Shown piece after piece: positions 18,091 through 25,895 of a stretch of DNA of 35,144 bases (its first letter is position 1; each line of letters opens with the position of its first letter). The translations under genes were made by a program, and so were the position numbers. The notes below the pieces were generated by a model, which saw nothing but the letters and a program-made list of their open reading frames with translations, ran no database searches and was not told the DNA's origin. This stretch comes from Paracidovorax anthurii (GTDB lineage Bacteria > Pseudomonadota > Gammaproteobacteria > Burkholderiales > Burkholderiaceae_C), in assembly GCF_003269065.1 (NCBI RefSeq), contig NZ_QLTA01000058.1, forward strand, positions 1 to 35,144, given 5' to 3'.

Positions 18091-19128
18091 TCAGGCGGGT
18101 ATTTCGTCGGTTTCCACGCCCGGCCTGCGCGCGAAGCGGCGCGGCTCGGTGCCGTGCACGGGCGCGCCCTCGCCCCAGGGCCACCCGCCGAACTGCGTGC
18201 GGCGGTAGTCGGCCAGGGCCTCGTGGATCTGCGCCTCGGTGTTCATCACGAACGGGCCGTACTGCACCACGGGCTCGCCCAGGGGCCGGCCCTGCAGCAG
18301 CAGGAATTCGGCCGGCTGCGCGGCGCTGCCGTTGACCAGTTCCACCGCCCGGTCGGCGCGCAGCTCCAGCGCGGCGTGGCCCACGGCCTCGCCGGCCACG
18401 CGCACACCCTCGCCCGCGAAGTGGTAGAGCATGCGGCGCGTGCCCGCGCCCGCCGCGGCGGGCAGCAGGAAGCGCGCGCCGGGGTCGAGCCGCAGCGTCC
18501 AGATGGCCACGTCGGACGCGGGCCGCGCGGCCCACGAATGGGGCGGCGGGGCCAGCGGCTCGGCCCCGGGCAGGCGCCCGGCGATCACCGCCACCTCGGT
18601 GCGGCGGCCCCCGGCGTCCACCGCCGCCACGCGGGGGATGTCGCCCGCCCAGAACATGGTGAAGTGCGGCGGCGCCATCTTGTCGGCCGCCGGCAGGTTG
18701 AGCCAGATCTGGAACAGCTCCAGCGGATTGGGGCGCTCGGCATCGAGCAGCGGGAACATCTCGGAATGCACGATGCCCTGCCCGGCCGTGAGCCACTGCA
18801 CGTCGCCCTGCCCGAAGCGCGCGGCCGCGCCCAGCGAATCGGCATGGTCGATCAGGCCCCGGCGCACCAGGGTCACGGTCTCGAAGCCCCGGTGCGGGTG
18901 CGGCGGAAAGCCCGGCACCACGTCGCCGTGGTACATGCTCCAGCCGTCCTGGCGCGAGAAGTCCTGCCCGATGCGCCGGCCCGCGAGCGGGGCGTCGGGC
19001 CCCAGCCGCGCATTGCCGCGCGGATAGGCGTCGTCGTGGTGGGCGCAGAAGAGGAACGGGTCGATCGTGGGCCAGAGCGGGCCCAGGGGCTGGAGGCTGA
19101 GCAGGGGGGACGTGGCGGCAGGGGTCAT
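18091..19128 (-). CDS. Pirin family protein
   Basis: A 345-residue pirin (bicupin). The N-terminal cupin shows the metal-site pattern HPHRGFETVTLV...IDHADS...GDVQWLTAGQGIVHSEM, with the expected His residues and Glu. LFQIWLNLP and the C-terminal cupin with QPAEFLLLQGRPLGEPVVQYGPFVMNT complete the family signature. Bacterial pirins include quercetinases and regulators of metabolism; the specific role is open. The N-terminal extension (MTPAATSPLLSLQP) and length above the typical ~290 are within family range. The 276-bp spacer before the effector-like gene contains no visible gene. Confidence 0.9.
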   Translation of the reverse strand: MTPAATSPLLSLQPLGPLWPTIDPFLFCAHHDDAYPRGNARLGPDAPLAGRRIGQDFSRQDGWSMYHGDVVPGFPPHPHRGFETVTLVRRGLIDHADSLGAAARFGQGDVQWLTAGQGIVHSEMFPLLDAERPNPLELFQIWLNLPAADKMAPPHFTMFWAGDIPRVAAVDAGGRRTEVAVIAGRLPGAEPLAPPPHSWAARPASDVAIWTLRLDPGARFLLPAAAGAGTRRMLYHFAGEGVRVAGEAVGHAALELRADRAVELVNGSAAQPAEFLLLQGRPLGEPVVQYGPFVMNTEAQIHEALADYRRTQFGGWPWGEGAPVHGTEPRRFARRPGVETDEIPA

Positions 19129-19404
19129 GGTGGGATTTTCCGGGCGAACTGTGCCGCCACCCCGCATATGGAGCCGGTGTCGCCGTCTCCAACGGCCGCT
19201 GCGCGCAACACACCGGTGCATGCATGGAACGGCCGGCCACCCGGCCCCCGGGCCGGAGGCGGTGCGTGCGTGCATCCGGCGGGTGTCTCCACCCCCTCTC
19301 ATACGGGTTTGCAATCAAAGAGAGAACAAGGCGCGAAGCCGCAGACAGTGCTGTAGCACGGCCAGGCGAAGCAACGCAGTTATCTTTTTGATGGCGAAAC
19401 CGTA

Positions 19405-21036
19405 TCAGCGCAGCAGGCGGTCCGGTGCCTGGGCGAACGGGTCGCCGCGCGGCCGCTCCAGCCCCCCGGAGACGCCATCGATGTCGCGGTGCAAAAAAAC
19501 CGCCACCGCGATGGGGCCGCCCGGCGCATCGGCCGGCCGGGGCACCTCGAACACCGCGCAGGCCTCGGGGTGCGGCAGCGCCGCCGCGTGCCGTTCGGTG
19601 TCGAAGGCCACGGCCTGCAGCGCGAACAGGCCCTGCATGCCGGAGCGGGAGTCCGACTCGCTGTACAGCAGGTGGCGGCCGTGGCCGGACTTGCCGAGCG
19701 CGGAGGCCGCATACGCGGCAGGGTCGAAGCCGCTTTCCGCCAGCAGCCGCGGCATGTCCTGCGCGAGGGCCGCGCGCAGATCGCCGCCCCCCGCACGGGC
19801 CGCGCGGGCGGTATCGCTCGACCGCCACAGGGTCAGCACATTGTCCAGCGCCTGCTGGTGCTGTCGGTGCTGCGCCAGCACGCCCGCGTCGGCGGGCTGC
19901 GCGTAGACCTCGGGCAGGCGGCCCTCGGCCCGGGCCAGCCAGCCCTTGTGCCCCTGCCAGGTAGCGCGCGGCACGGCGGCGCCCACCATGGCGTCCAGCG
20001 GGAAGCTGCCGCCCGCGGCCCAGCTTTCGGTGGCGATGCGGTAGGCCTCGGCCAGCAGCGGATCGGGGGCATCGCCCGCGTCCGCGAGCCGCTGCATGCC
20101 GGCCTTCCAGTAGTCGGCGCTCGGGCCGCCGAGCTTCTTGCCGTCGCGCTCGAAGCCGCCGTCGCCCGAGGCGATGAAAAAGGCCAGCCGCTCGGCGGTC
20201 AGGCCTTTGTCGTCGCCGAACACACGGCTCAGCGACTTGGCGCTCTCCGGATTGGTCTCGAACAGCAGCGCATGCAGCGCACTGCCGTCGGCCATCTGTA
20301 CGGGCCGCACCACGGGGCGGTACATCAGGCTGGAGCGCGGCGTGCCCTGCGCGTCCGGCGGGCTGCGCAGATCGGCCTCGGCACCCACTTCCCGCGCCAG
20401 CAGCGCCGTGAGCAGCTCTTCCGCGCGGTCGAGGGGCAGCTTGAGGAGCGTGCCCGGCACCTGCGAGCCTTCCGCGGGCGCGATCGACGCCACGGCGCCG
20501 GGGTGCTGCGGCCGGCCGCGGTACTCGGTGCTGGCGACGTAATCCATGCGGTAGTCCATGGCGCGTGCCGGCAGCGTGTCCCGGCCTTCGACCACCTCGG
20601 CCTGGCTGGCCTTCCCGAGTTCATGGTGGTTGTCGGTTCGCAGCGACCAGAAGCCGAAGACCGGAACGAAGTCGATGCCCGCGGCCTCGACGTGGTGGCG
20701 CAGTTCGCTCACCGCATTGGCGACCGTCTCGCGCTCCTTGGCGTTGAGGCGCTGGCGCTGCTCCGGCGGGAGCGCGGCCATGCGCTTCCACGCCGCATCG
20801 GAGATCGCCAGGCGCGGCGCCTGCGGGAGCGCGCTGCCAGCCGCCGGCAGCACGGCCGCGCGGGGCCGCTTCGCCTGGGCGTGGGCCGAGGCCGGCGGCG
20901 AGCGCCGCGGCACATCCGGCCCCTCCAGGACAGCGGCCGAAGCCTGCGGGCCGGCCGGCGGCGGCGTGGCATCCGCCACGGGCAGGCGGGGCATGGACGG
21001 GGACGGCAGCGAGCCGGCGCGGGCAGGAAGGACCAT
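19405..21036 (-). CDS. ChaC-like gamma-glutamylcyclotransferase, candidate type III effector (RipAY-like)
   Basis: A 543-residue protein with a Pro/Ser/Ala-rich N-terminus (MVLPARAGSLPSPSMPRLP), of the kind that carries type III secretion signals. It is followed by a ChaC/GGCT-like domain at about residues 120-250. VPVFGFWSLRTDN corresponds to the substrate loop (YGSL-type). Then come TEYRGRPQHPGAVAS and LPLDRAEELLTALLAREVG, where Glu216 occupies the family's catalytic acid position. ChaC enzymes degrade glutathione. The effector RipAY of Ralstonia, from memory, has its catalytic Glu at the same number, and this layout resembles it. The C-terminal 290 residues are helical and unassigned. ATG 21036 has GGAG 9 bases upstream; ATG 21060 is an alternative. 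A PIP box lies 112 bp upstream. Domain call fairly sure; effector role inferred. Confidence 0.78.
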   Translation of the reverse strand: MVLPARAGSLPSPSMPRLPVADATPPPAGPQASAAVLEGPDVPRRSPPASAHAQAKRPRAAVLPAAGSALPQAPRLAISDAAWKRMAALPPEQRQRLNAKERETVANAVSELRHHVEAAGIDFVPVFGFWSLRTDNHHELGKASQAEVVEGRDTLPARAMDYRMDYVASTEYRGRPQHPGAVASIAPAEGSQVPGTLLKLPLDRAEELLTALLAREVGAEADLRSPPDAQGTPRSSLMYRPVVRPVQMADGSALHALLFETNPESAKSLSRVFGDDKGLTAERLAFFIASGDGGFERDGKKLGGPSADYWKAGMQRLADAGDAPDPLLAEAYRIATESWAAGGSFPLDAMVGAAVPRATWQGHKGWLARAEGRLPEVYAQPADAGVLAQHRQHQQALDNVLTLWRSSDTARAARAGGGDLRAALAQDMPRLLAESGFDPAAYAASALGKSGHGRHLLYSESDSRSGMQGLFALQAVAFDTERHAAALPHPEACAVFEVPRPADAPGGPIAVAVFLHRDIDGVSGGLERPRGDPFAQAPDRLLR

Positions 21037-21110
21037 GGCGGGAAACTCCAGACAGAACATTGGCAGGAACGGTGCGGGCGGCACGCATGCCTTGGCCCGC
21101 CCAAGCCGGA

Positions 21111-21172
21111 ACTGTCGGACGCCTGGGCACGAAAACCCAGCGGCCTCCCGAAGGAAAGGCCCATCCCCCGAA
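21111..21172 (-). promoter_or_regulatory. PIP box (HrpX-type promoter) upstream of the ChaC-like effector gene
   Basis: Read on the minus strand, TTCGG (21172-21168) and TTCGG (21152-21148) are separated by exactly 15 bases, the TTCGB-N15-TTCGB plant-inducible promoter box bound by HrpX-type AraC activators. After 31 bases comes GACAGT (21116-21111), close to the YANNNT -10 of such promoters but with G for Y. A further TTCGT lies at 21133-21129. The gene start is 112 bp from the box. Confidence 0.75.
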
Positions 21173-21266
21173 GCCGGGCATGCGCCACGCGCGCCAGAGG
21201 GGGGCTGGAACACCGCCATGCGCCGCCGCCGCATGGCGCAAGCCCGCGGAAGCGGCCCGCGGGCGG

Positions 21267-21737
21267 TCAGTCGCGCAGCGGCTGGATCAGCTCCGTGCGC
21301 CAGGCGGACGGGTCGCTGCCCGTCTCGGGGCCGGTCAGGTAGCACTCCCAGGCGTCGTCCGAGGGTCGCAGGCCCTGGGCGGCGATCCAGGCGTGGAACG
21401 CCTCCCAGGCGCCGGGCAGGCCCTCGTAGCGGCCCCGGTATTCGGTGCGCGCCACGCGCATGGCGGGCCACTCGCCCGGCTGCATGCGGCCGTCGGCGGA
21501 GGCGCCCACGGGCTGGTCCAGCGGCACGCCGAGGTGGAACTCGAACGTGTCGGTGGGGCGCCGCAGGTGGTGCGTGAACAGCGGCCCGGCGGGCGAGGCT
21601 CCCTGGGCGGCCAGCGCGTCCATCAGGCCGCGCACGCCCTGCCCCATGGCCTGCTGGATGGCCTCGCGCGTGCAGGTCACGGGCCACAGGGCCGCGGGAT
21701 GCGCGTCGATCGCGGCGATCCGGGGGGTCTCGATCAT
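21267..21737 (-). CDS. GyrI-like small-molecule-binding domain protein
   Basis: A 156-residue standalone GyrI-like/AraC effector-binding domain protein. The fold is suggested by the opening strand PRIAAIDAHPAALWPVTCTREAIQQAMGQGVRGLMDALA. It continues with GPLFTHHLRRPTDTFEFHLGVPLDQPV, the RVARTEYRGRYEGLPGAWEAFHAWIAAQGL segment, and DAWECYLTGPETGSDPSAWRTELIQPL, where the conserved Glu sits in WECYL. Such proteins bind drugs or metabolites, and some hydrolyse or sequester them. No DNA-binding domain is attached. It is followed by the PIP-box promoter of the effector-like gene and preceded by a 42-bp gap to the MscS gene stop, so it may be part of that transcript. Confidence 0.85.
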   Translation of the reverse strand: MIETPRIAAIDAHPAALWPVTCTREAIQQAMGQGVRGLMDALAAQGASPAGPLFTHHLRRPTDTFEFHLGVPLDQPVGASADGRMQPGEWPAMRVARTEYRGRYEGLPGAWEAFHAWIAAQGLRPSDDAWECYLTGPETGSDPSAWRTELIQPLRD

Positions 21738-21779
21738 GGTGTCCTCTCTCTTTCCTTCTGATGGCGGTGCGATGGCCCT

Positions 21780-22961
21780 TCAGTGCCGCGCCCGTCCGGC
21801 GCGGTCCTGCGTGCCGCCCGCATCCGGCGGGGCGGCATCGGCAGCCGGCGGCACCATGTGCACCGTGCGCACGGGCACGCCGAACTGCACGCCCAGCGCC
21901 TCCATCTCCCGCATGAGCGCGAGGTTGATGGCCTGCTGCACGTCCATGTAGGTGTTATAGGCGGAATCGAGCACGATATAGACCACTTCGTACTCCAGCG
22001 CGTTCGCGCCGAAGGCCTTCAGGTGCGCGCGGTCGAAGCGCACCCGGTCCTGCGCCTCGATGATGCGGCGCACGGCCTGGGCCACGGCCTCGGCCTGCGG
22101 GGCGGTGGTGGCGTAGCTCACGCTGAAGGCGAAGACGATGCGCCGCTCCTGCAGGTAGCGGTAGTTGTTGATGGTCTGCTTGAGCAGGTCGGTGTTGGAC
22201 ATCACGATCTGCTCGCCGCCCAGGCTGCGGATGCGCGTGGTCTTCACGCCGATGCGCTGCACCGTGCCCGCCACGCTGCCCACGACGATGAAGTCGCCCA
22301 CCTCGAAGGGCTTGTCCACCGCGATGGCGAGCGAGGCGAACAGGTCGCCCAGCACGTTCTGCACCGCCAGCGCGATGGCGATGCCGCCCACGCCCAGGCT
22401 CGCGACGAAGGCCGTGATGTTCACCCCCAGGTTGGCGAGCATGGCCAGCACGATGGTGGCCCACAGCAGCGTGCGCAGCCCCCAGGACATCAGCGTGCCC
22501 GAGGCGCTCACCTGCGAGGCCGGCGCGCCCAGGTGCCGCGCCTCGTAGCGGCGCACGGCGATGCCGATCGCGCGCGTGCCCCACAGCGCCACCTGCAGCG
22601 CCAGCGCGATGAACCAGAGCTGGCCCACGCGCGCCTGCCAGCGCGGCGCCAGATCGAGCATGCCCACGCCCACCAGCAGCGCCACCAGCAGGATCAGCGC
22701 CTGGCTGGTGCCGCCCAGCACCTCGGCCACGACGGAGGCCACGCCCCCCGATCCGCCCGCCCCGCCCGATCCCGCGCCGGCGCGGGCCTCGGCGATGCGC
22801 CGGCTGCGGCGCTGCGCCACGCCCAGCAGCAGCGTGATGGCCAGGTACACCCCCAGCGTGGCGGCCAGCGCCACCGCGATGCCGGAGAGGGAAAGCCCCC
22901 AGACCGCTTCGGAGCGGAGCCAGGACAGCGCGGCGGGGTGGGAGGGATCGTCGTAGGGCAT
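21780..22961 (-). CDS. Mechanosensitive ion channel (MscS family)
   Basis: A 393-residue inner-membrane MscS-type channel that releases solutes on hypo-osmotic shock. Hydrophobic segments occur at about 23-45, 85-105, 115-135 and 165-190. The pore-lining helix and conserved cytoplasmic entry read ITAFVASLGVGGIAIALAVQNVLGDLFASLAIAVDKPFEVGDFIVV, the family signature. The beta domain includes GTVQRIGVKTTRIRSLGGEQIVMSNTDLL. A Gly-rich loop (GAGSGGAGGSGG) sits between the first two membrane segments. AAGGAG just upstream fixes ATG 22961; an upstream in-frame ATG at 22997 is less likely. A terminator at 23026 separates it from the gene behind. Confidence 0.92.
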   Translation of the reverse strand: MPYDDPSHPAALSWLRSEAVWGLSLSGIAVALAATLGVYLAITLLLGVAQRRSRRIAEARAGAGSGGAGGSGGVASVVAEVLGGTSQALILLVALLVGVGMLDLAPRWQARVGQLWFIALALQVALWGTRAIGIAVRRYEARHLGAPASQVSASGTLMSWGLRTLLWATIVLAMLANLGVNITAFVASLGVGGIAIALAVQNVLGDLFASLAIAVDKPFEVGDFIVVGSVAGTVQRIGVKTTRIRSLGGEQIVMSNTDLLKQTINNYRYLQERRIVFAFSVSYATTAPQAEAVAQAVRRIIEAQDRVRFDRAHLKAFGANALEYEVVYIVLDSAYNTYMDVQQAINLALMREMEALGVQFGVPVRTVHMVPPAADAAPPDAGGTQDRAGRARH

Positions 22962-23025
22962 GCGGCTCCTTGTCTCGAAGGTCCGCCCCGGCGCCACGCA
23001 AGGCGCCGCAGGACGGAGGTCGGTG

Positions 23026-23050
23026 AAAAACGGGCGGCGCGGGCCGCCCG
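23026..23050 (-). terminator. Rho-independent terminator downstream of the small orphan gene
   Basis: On the minus strand a perfect 8-bp stem (CGGGCGGC/GCCGCCCG) with a 4-base loop is followed by TTTTT. It would end transcripts coming from 23160-23546 before the MscS gene. Confidence 0.75.
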
Positions 23051-23060
23051 GGCGTCAGAA

Positions 23061-23113
23061 TGGCTCCATGTCGGCGTCGAATGGACGTCGTTTGCTATTC
23101 AATCAATAGCACC
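23061..23113 (+). repeat. Dispersed 'CCATGTCGCCG...AATAGCA' repeat, copy 2
   Basis: This copy reads CCATGTCGGCGTCGAATGG, a spacer, then TTTGCTATTCAATCAATAGC. It lies between a terminator and the 3' end of the small orphan gene. It is the copy closest to the segment inside murU. Confidence 0.8.
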
Positions 23114-23159
23114 TTGGCGCCAGGGGGAGGGCCGCTCCCGTGGCGCCGGGGCTTTCGCG

Positions 23160-23546
23160 TCACACGTCCACCGCGATGGACGGCTCGCTCCTGCACTGCG
23201 TGTCCATGGTGACGTGGATCTGCGGGGCGTCGATCAGGTCCGGGCGCTCGCCGCCCACGTCGGCGAGCGCGGTGAACTGACCGTCGAGGAAGAGGAACGT
23301 GACCGCGCCCGCGATGCCCGCCAGCGCGTGCTCGGCCGACTCGAAGCCGCCCGAGGCCACCTTCGGGTCGCTGTCGAGCCGGTAGGCATAGCCGCCGCCC
23401 TCGCGGTCCAGGCGCCCCAGGTCGATGAGCTTGTCTCTCACGTTGCTCGCATACACGCGGCCATGGGCCGCATAGAGCGTGAAGGGGACGCCGGTGGGCG
23501 CGGCGGGGGCCGCGCGGACACCGGCGGGGGAAGCGGAGGGCGTCAT
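23160..23546 (-). CDS. Small protein of unknown family
   Basis: A 128-residue protein I do not recognise. An Ala/Pro-rich N-terminus (about 20 residues) is followed by a compact region with predicted strands: PFTLYAAHGRVYASNVRDKLIDLGRL, GGGYAYRLDSDPKVASGGFESAEHAL, AVTFLFLDGQFTALADVGG. It ends acidic and contains one Cys. No signal peptide or membrane segment is seen. AGGA lies 9 bases before ATG 23546; a longer start at 23633 is possible. It is probably monocistronic, with its own terminator at 23026. Coding nature is supported by codon pattern, Shine-Dalgarno and terminator; function is unknown. Confidence 0.7.
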   Translation of the reverse strand: MTPSASPAGVRAAPAAPTGVPFTLYAAHGRVYASNVRDKLIDLGRLDREGGGYAYRLDSDPKVASGGFESAEHALAGIAGAVTFLFLDGQFTALADVGGERPDLIDAPQIHVTMDTQCRSEPSIAVDV

Positions 23547-23753
23547 GGCGTGTGTCCTGTGCTCGGGGCCGCGGCGCGGGGCCGTGGCGCGGTGGCGGAG
23601 GGAGCGGGCCCGCGCGGGGCGGGCTGCAGCCATCGTAGGCAGGCGGCGCGGCCCCGGCTGTAGGAGGAGGCCTTACAAGGCCGATCTGGAACCTGTCAGT
23701 TTTTCAGGGGGCACGCTACCCGAGGGCGCAGGAAACCGGCGCTGCATTCCCCG

Positions 23754-23880
23754 TCCGATGGCCGCGGAGCAGGCCATGCCAGCGGACACCGTGGAGCGGG
23801 CTCGGCCCGGCCACCGACGTCGTCCCCCTTCCCGCGCGCAGCGCGAGAGAAGGGGGAAGGCGCGAAGCGCCACAGGGGGT
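23754..23880 (+). repeat. Dispersed repeat (TCCGATGGCCGCGGAGCAGG family), copy 3
   Basis: The first ~75 bases match copies 1 and 2 (14974 and 15130) with few changes. The tail differs in sequence but not in style: CCCCCTT, a CCGCGCGCAGCGCG palindrome, AAGGGGGAAGGCGCG, then CAGGGGG. It ends 12 bp from the stop codon of the minus-strand sulfatase-fold gene. The spacer 23547-23753 otherwise holds a small GGCCTT-AC-AAGGCC hairpin near 23671 and no gene. Confidence 0.85.
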
Positions 23881-23892
23881 TGTCGTTTCACT

Positions 23893-25593
23893 TCAGTGCC
23901 CTGCCGGCGGCAGGGCGGCCGCGCGCGGCGCCTCGGCCAGCGCGGGCACGGCGGGCGGCAGCCAGTGGTAGCGCGCATGCATCGCGTCGCGCTCGGGCCG
24001 GTAGCCCTTCCAGTCGATGCGCAGCAGGTTCACCAGCGTGTGCGCCGCCCAGTCGGCGCGCAGCGGGCGCTGCGCGAGGTCCTGCGGCGCGAGCGGGGCC
24101 CGGCCGTTGTGCCAGACCATCGCGGGGATGCGGTAGCCCGCCGGCGTGCCGGGGCTGTGGCCCGCCCAGTTCGCGCCGTGGCCCACCTCCTGGCCATGGT
24201 CCGAGAAGTACATGAAGGCCCGGTAGCCGCCGGGCGCGCCGCCCTCGCGCGTGCGCTGCAGGATGCGGGAGACGATGCCGTCGTGGTAGAGCACGGCCGC
24301 GTCGTATTCCTCGCGGCGGCCGCGCAGCCAGGCCGGCCGGCCCTCGCGCGCGAGCGTGGCGTCCACCGCGTCCACGTCGTCGTCGAACGGGTTGGCGCCG
24401 GGCGGGAACCGCAGGCTGTAGTGCGGGTGCGCGCCCATCAGGTGCACCACGAAGAGCTTGCGCGGCGCGGGGTCGGCCAGGGCCTCCTCCACGCAGTCGA
24501 GCACCTCGCTGTCGAGGCTGGCGCCCGAGCGGCCGGGCGTGCGGTTGTTCATCTCCACCTCGTCGGCGAGGCGGGCGTGGAGCTGCTCGATGCCCACGTC
24601 GTCGTGGTTGCTCATCCACCAGACCTTGTAGCCGGCCGCGCGCGCGATCGCGATCAGGTGGTGCGGCTGGGCCTCGTCGGGCTCGCCGAAGCGGAAGAAA
24701 TTGCGCAGCGCGGGCAGCGTGGTCGCGTCGGCCGACCACGCGTGGCGGAAGACGGTGAAGGCATCGCCCAGCGCCGCCTGCTGCGCCTGCAGGCCCGGCG
24801 TGGTGCGGCGGCCATAGCCGTAGAGCGACATGTTGTCGCGGTTCACGCTGTCGGAGATCACCAGCACGACGAGCGCGGGGCCGTCCTCGGCCATGGCGGG
24901 CGCGTCGGCCCGCGCCCGCGCGAGCAGCGCGTCGCGCGCCTCCTGCTGCCGGGCCCAGCCGGCGCGCACGTAGTCCACCTTCTCGCTCCACTGCACCCAG
25001 TAGGCCACCGGATGCAGGCGCCGCCAGGGCTTGCTCGCATAGGCCGCCATGCCGGACAGCAGCACCGAGCCCCCCAGGCCGAGCGCGAACGCCCGCCGCG
25101 CGCGCGAGCGCGGCGGGTGCGGGGGCTGCGCCCCGGGCACCGCGCGCCGCCCCCGGGCCACGCAGGCGGCCAGCACCGCCGCCACGGCGGCCAGGAAGCC
25201 CGCCGCCAGCAGCGCGCCGCGCCAGTACATGCGCATGAACTCCACGCTCTCGCGCGCATTGGTGTTGGCGACGGCGCCCAGCACCATGGCGCTGTCGGGC
25301 GCGGCATGGTAGGCCTGCAGCAGATAGGCGCGCGCCACGCCGTCGATCGCGAACACCATGGCCCAGGCCCAGAGCAGCACCGCGCGCAGCCGGTGCGCCC
25401 CGGCGCTGCGCACCGGCCAGAACAGCCACGCGAAGGGCGGCGCGGCCAGCACCGCCAACTGCGCCACGCGCTTGCCGTCGTGCCCGAGCACGATCAGCCC
25501 CAGCGCCAGCAGACAGGCCAGGATCAGGGGCGGCCAGCCGCCCCGCAGCAGCGCGCGCGGGCCGGAGGACGGCGGAGCAGAGGGAGAAGACAT
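23893..25593 (-). CDS. Phosphoethanolamine transferase-like membrane sulfatase-fold protein (EptA/OpgE/CptA group)
   Basis: A 566-residue protein with several N-terminal membrane helices (about residues 22-37, 45-60, 70-90, 128-146, 172-187) and a periplasmic alkaline-phosphatase-fold domain from about 235. ISDSVNRDNMSLYGYGRRTTP is the first metal-site motif, where family members normally have GE; here the acid is Asp, in SDS. SADATTLPALRNFF contains the probable Thr nucleophile. KVWWMSNHDD and MYFSDHGQEVGH supply the remaining metal ligands. These enzymes transfer phosphoethanolamine to lipid A, LPS core or glucans. The GE-to-SD change leaves substrate and activity uncertain. ATG 25593 lacks an obvious Shine-Dalgarno sequence. 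It is probably monocistronic. Confidence 0.87.
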   Translation of the reverse strand: MSSPSAPPSSGPRALLRGGWPPLILACLLALGLIVLGHDGKRVAQLAVLAAPPFAWLFWPVRSAGAHRLRAVLLWAWAMVFAIDGVARAYLLQAYHAAPDSAMVLGAVANTNARESVEFMRMYWRGALLAAGFLAAVAAVLAACVARGRRAVPGAQPPHPPRSRARRAFALGLGGSVLLSGMAAYASKPWRRLHPVAYWVQWSEKVDYVRAGWARQQEARDALLARARADAPAMAEDGPALVVLVISDSVNRDNMSLYGYGRRTTPGLQAQQAALGDAFTVFRHAWSADATTLPALRNFFRFGEPDEAQPHHLIAIARAAGYKVWWMSNHDDVGIEQLHARLADEVEMNNRTPGRSGASLDSEVLDCVEEALADPAPRKLFVVHLMGAHPHYSLRFPPGANPFDDDVDAVDATLAREGRPAWLRGRREEYDAAVLYHDGIVSRILQRTREGGAPGGYRAFMYFSDHGQEVGHGANWAGHSPGTPAGYRIPAMVWHNGRAPLAPQDLAQRPLRADWAAHTLVNLLRIDWKGYRPERDAMHARYHWLPPAVPALAEAPRAAALPPAGH

Positions 25594-25830
25594 GGCGTGG
25601 ACAGGCAGGGGGCAACGGGTACCGCAGGGCTGCCGATGGCATCACGTCGCGGCGGCGGGGCCTGCCCGGATGGCCCGGCAGGCCCGCAAAACGCGGGATT
25701 GTGCCGTGCGCGCAATGGCCCCTGGCCCGCGCCCAGGAATTGCGCGGGCCCCGCCGGGCCGCCCGGACCGCCTGCGCGCCCCTCAAGAGCTTGCAGGGCC
25801 CGTTCCCGGCAATTTCAAGGCAAAAACCCG

Positions 25831-25881
25831 TCCATGTCGCCGTAAATACTGGACATTCAGCTATTGAATCAATAGCAAATG
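25831..25881 (+). repeat. Dispersed 'CCATGTCGCCG...AATAGCA' repeat, copy 3
   Basis: This copy reads CCATGTCGCCGTAAATACTG, a spacer, then AGCTATTGAATCAATAGC. The last part is nearly a perfect palindrome (GCTATTGA/TCAATAGC). It lies 14 bp from the stop of the SDR gene, again at a gene end. The rest of the spacer 25594-25830 shows no gene. Confidence 0.8.
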
Positions 25882-25895
25882 CCGCGGCGTGGCCG

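Noticed and set aside
23479-25845. 788-codon plus-strand open frame opposite the phosphoethanolamine-transferase-like gene
   Set aside because: It is the antisense shadow of a conserved gene and has His/Arg/Val-rich low-complexity content with no domain.
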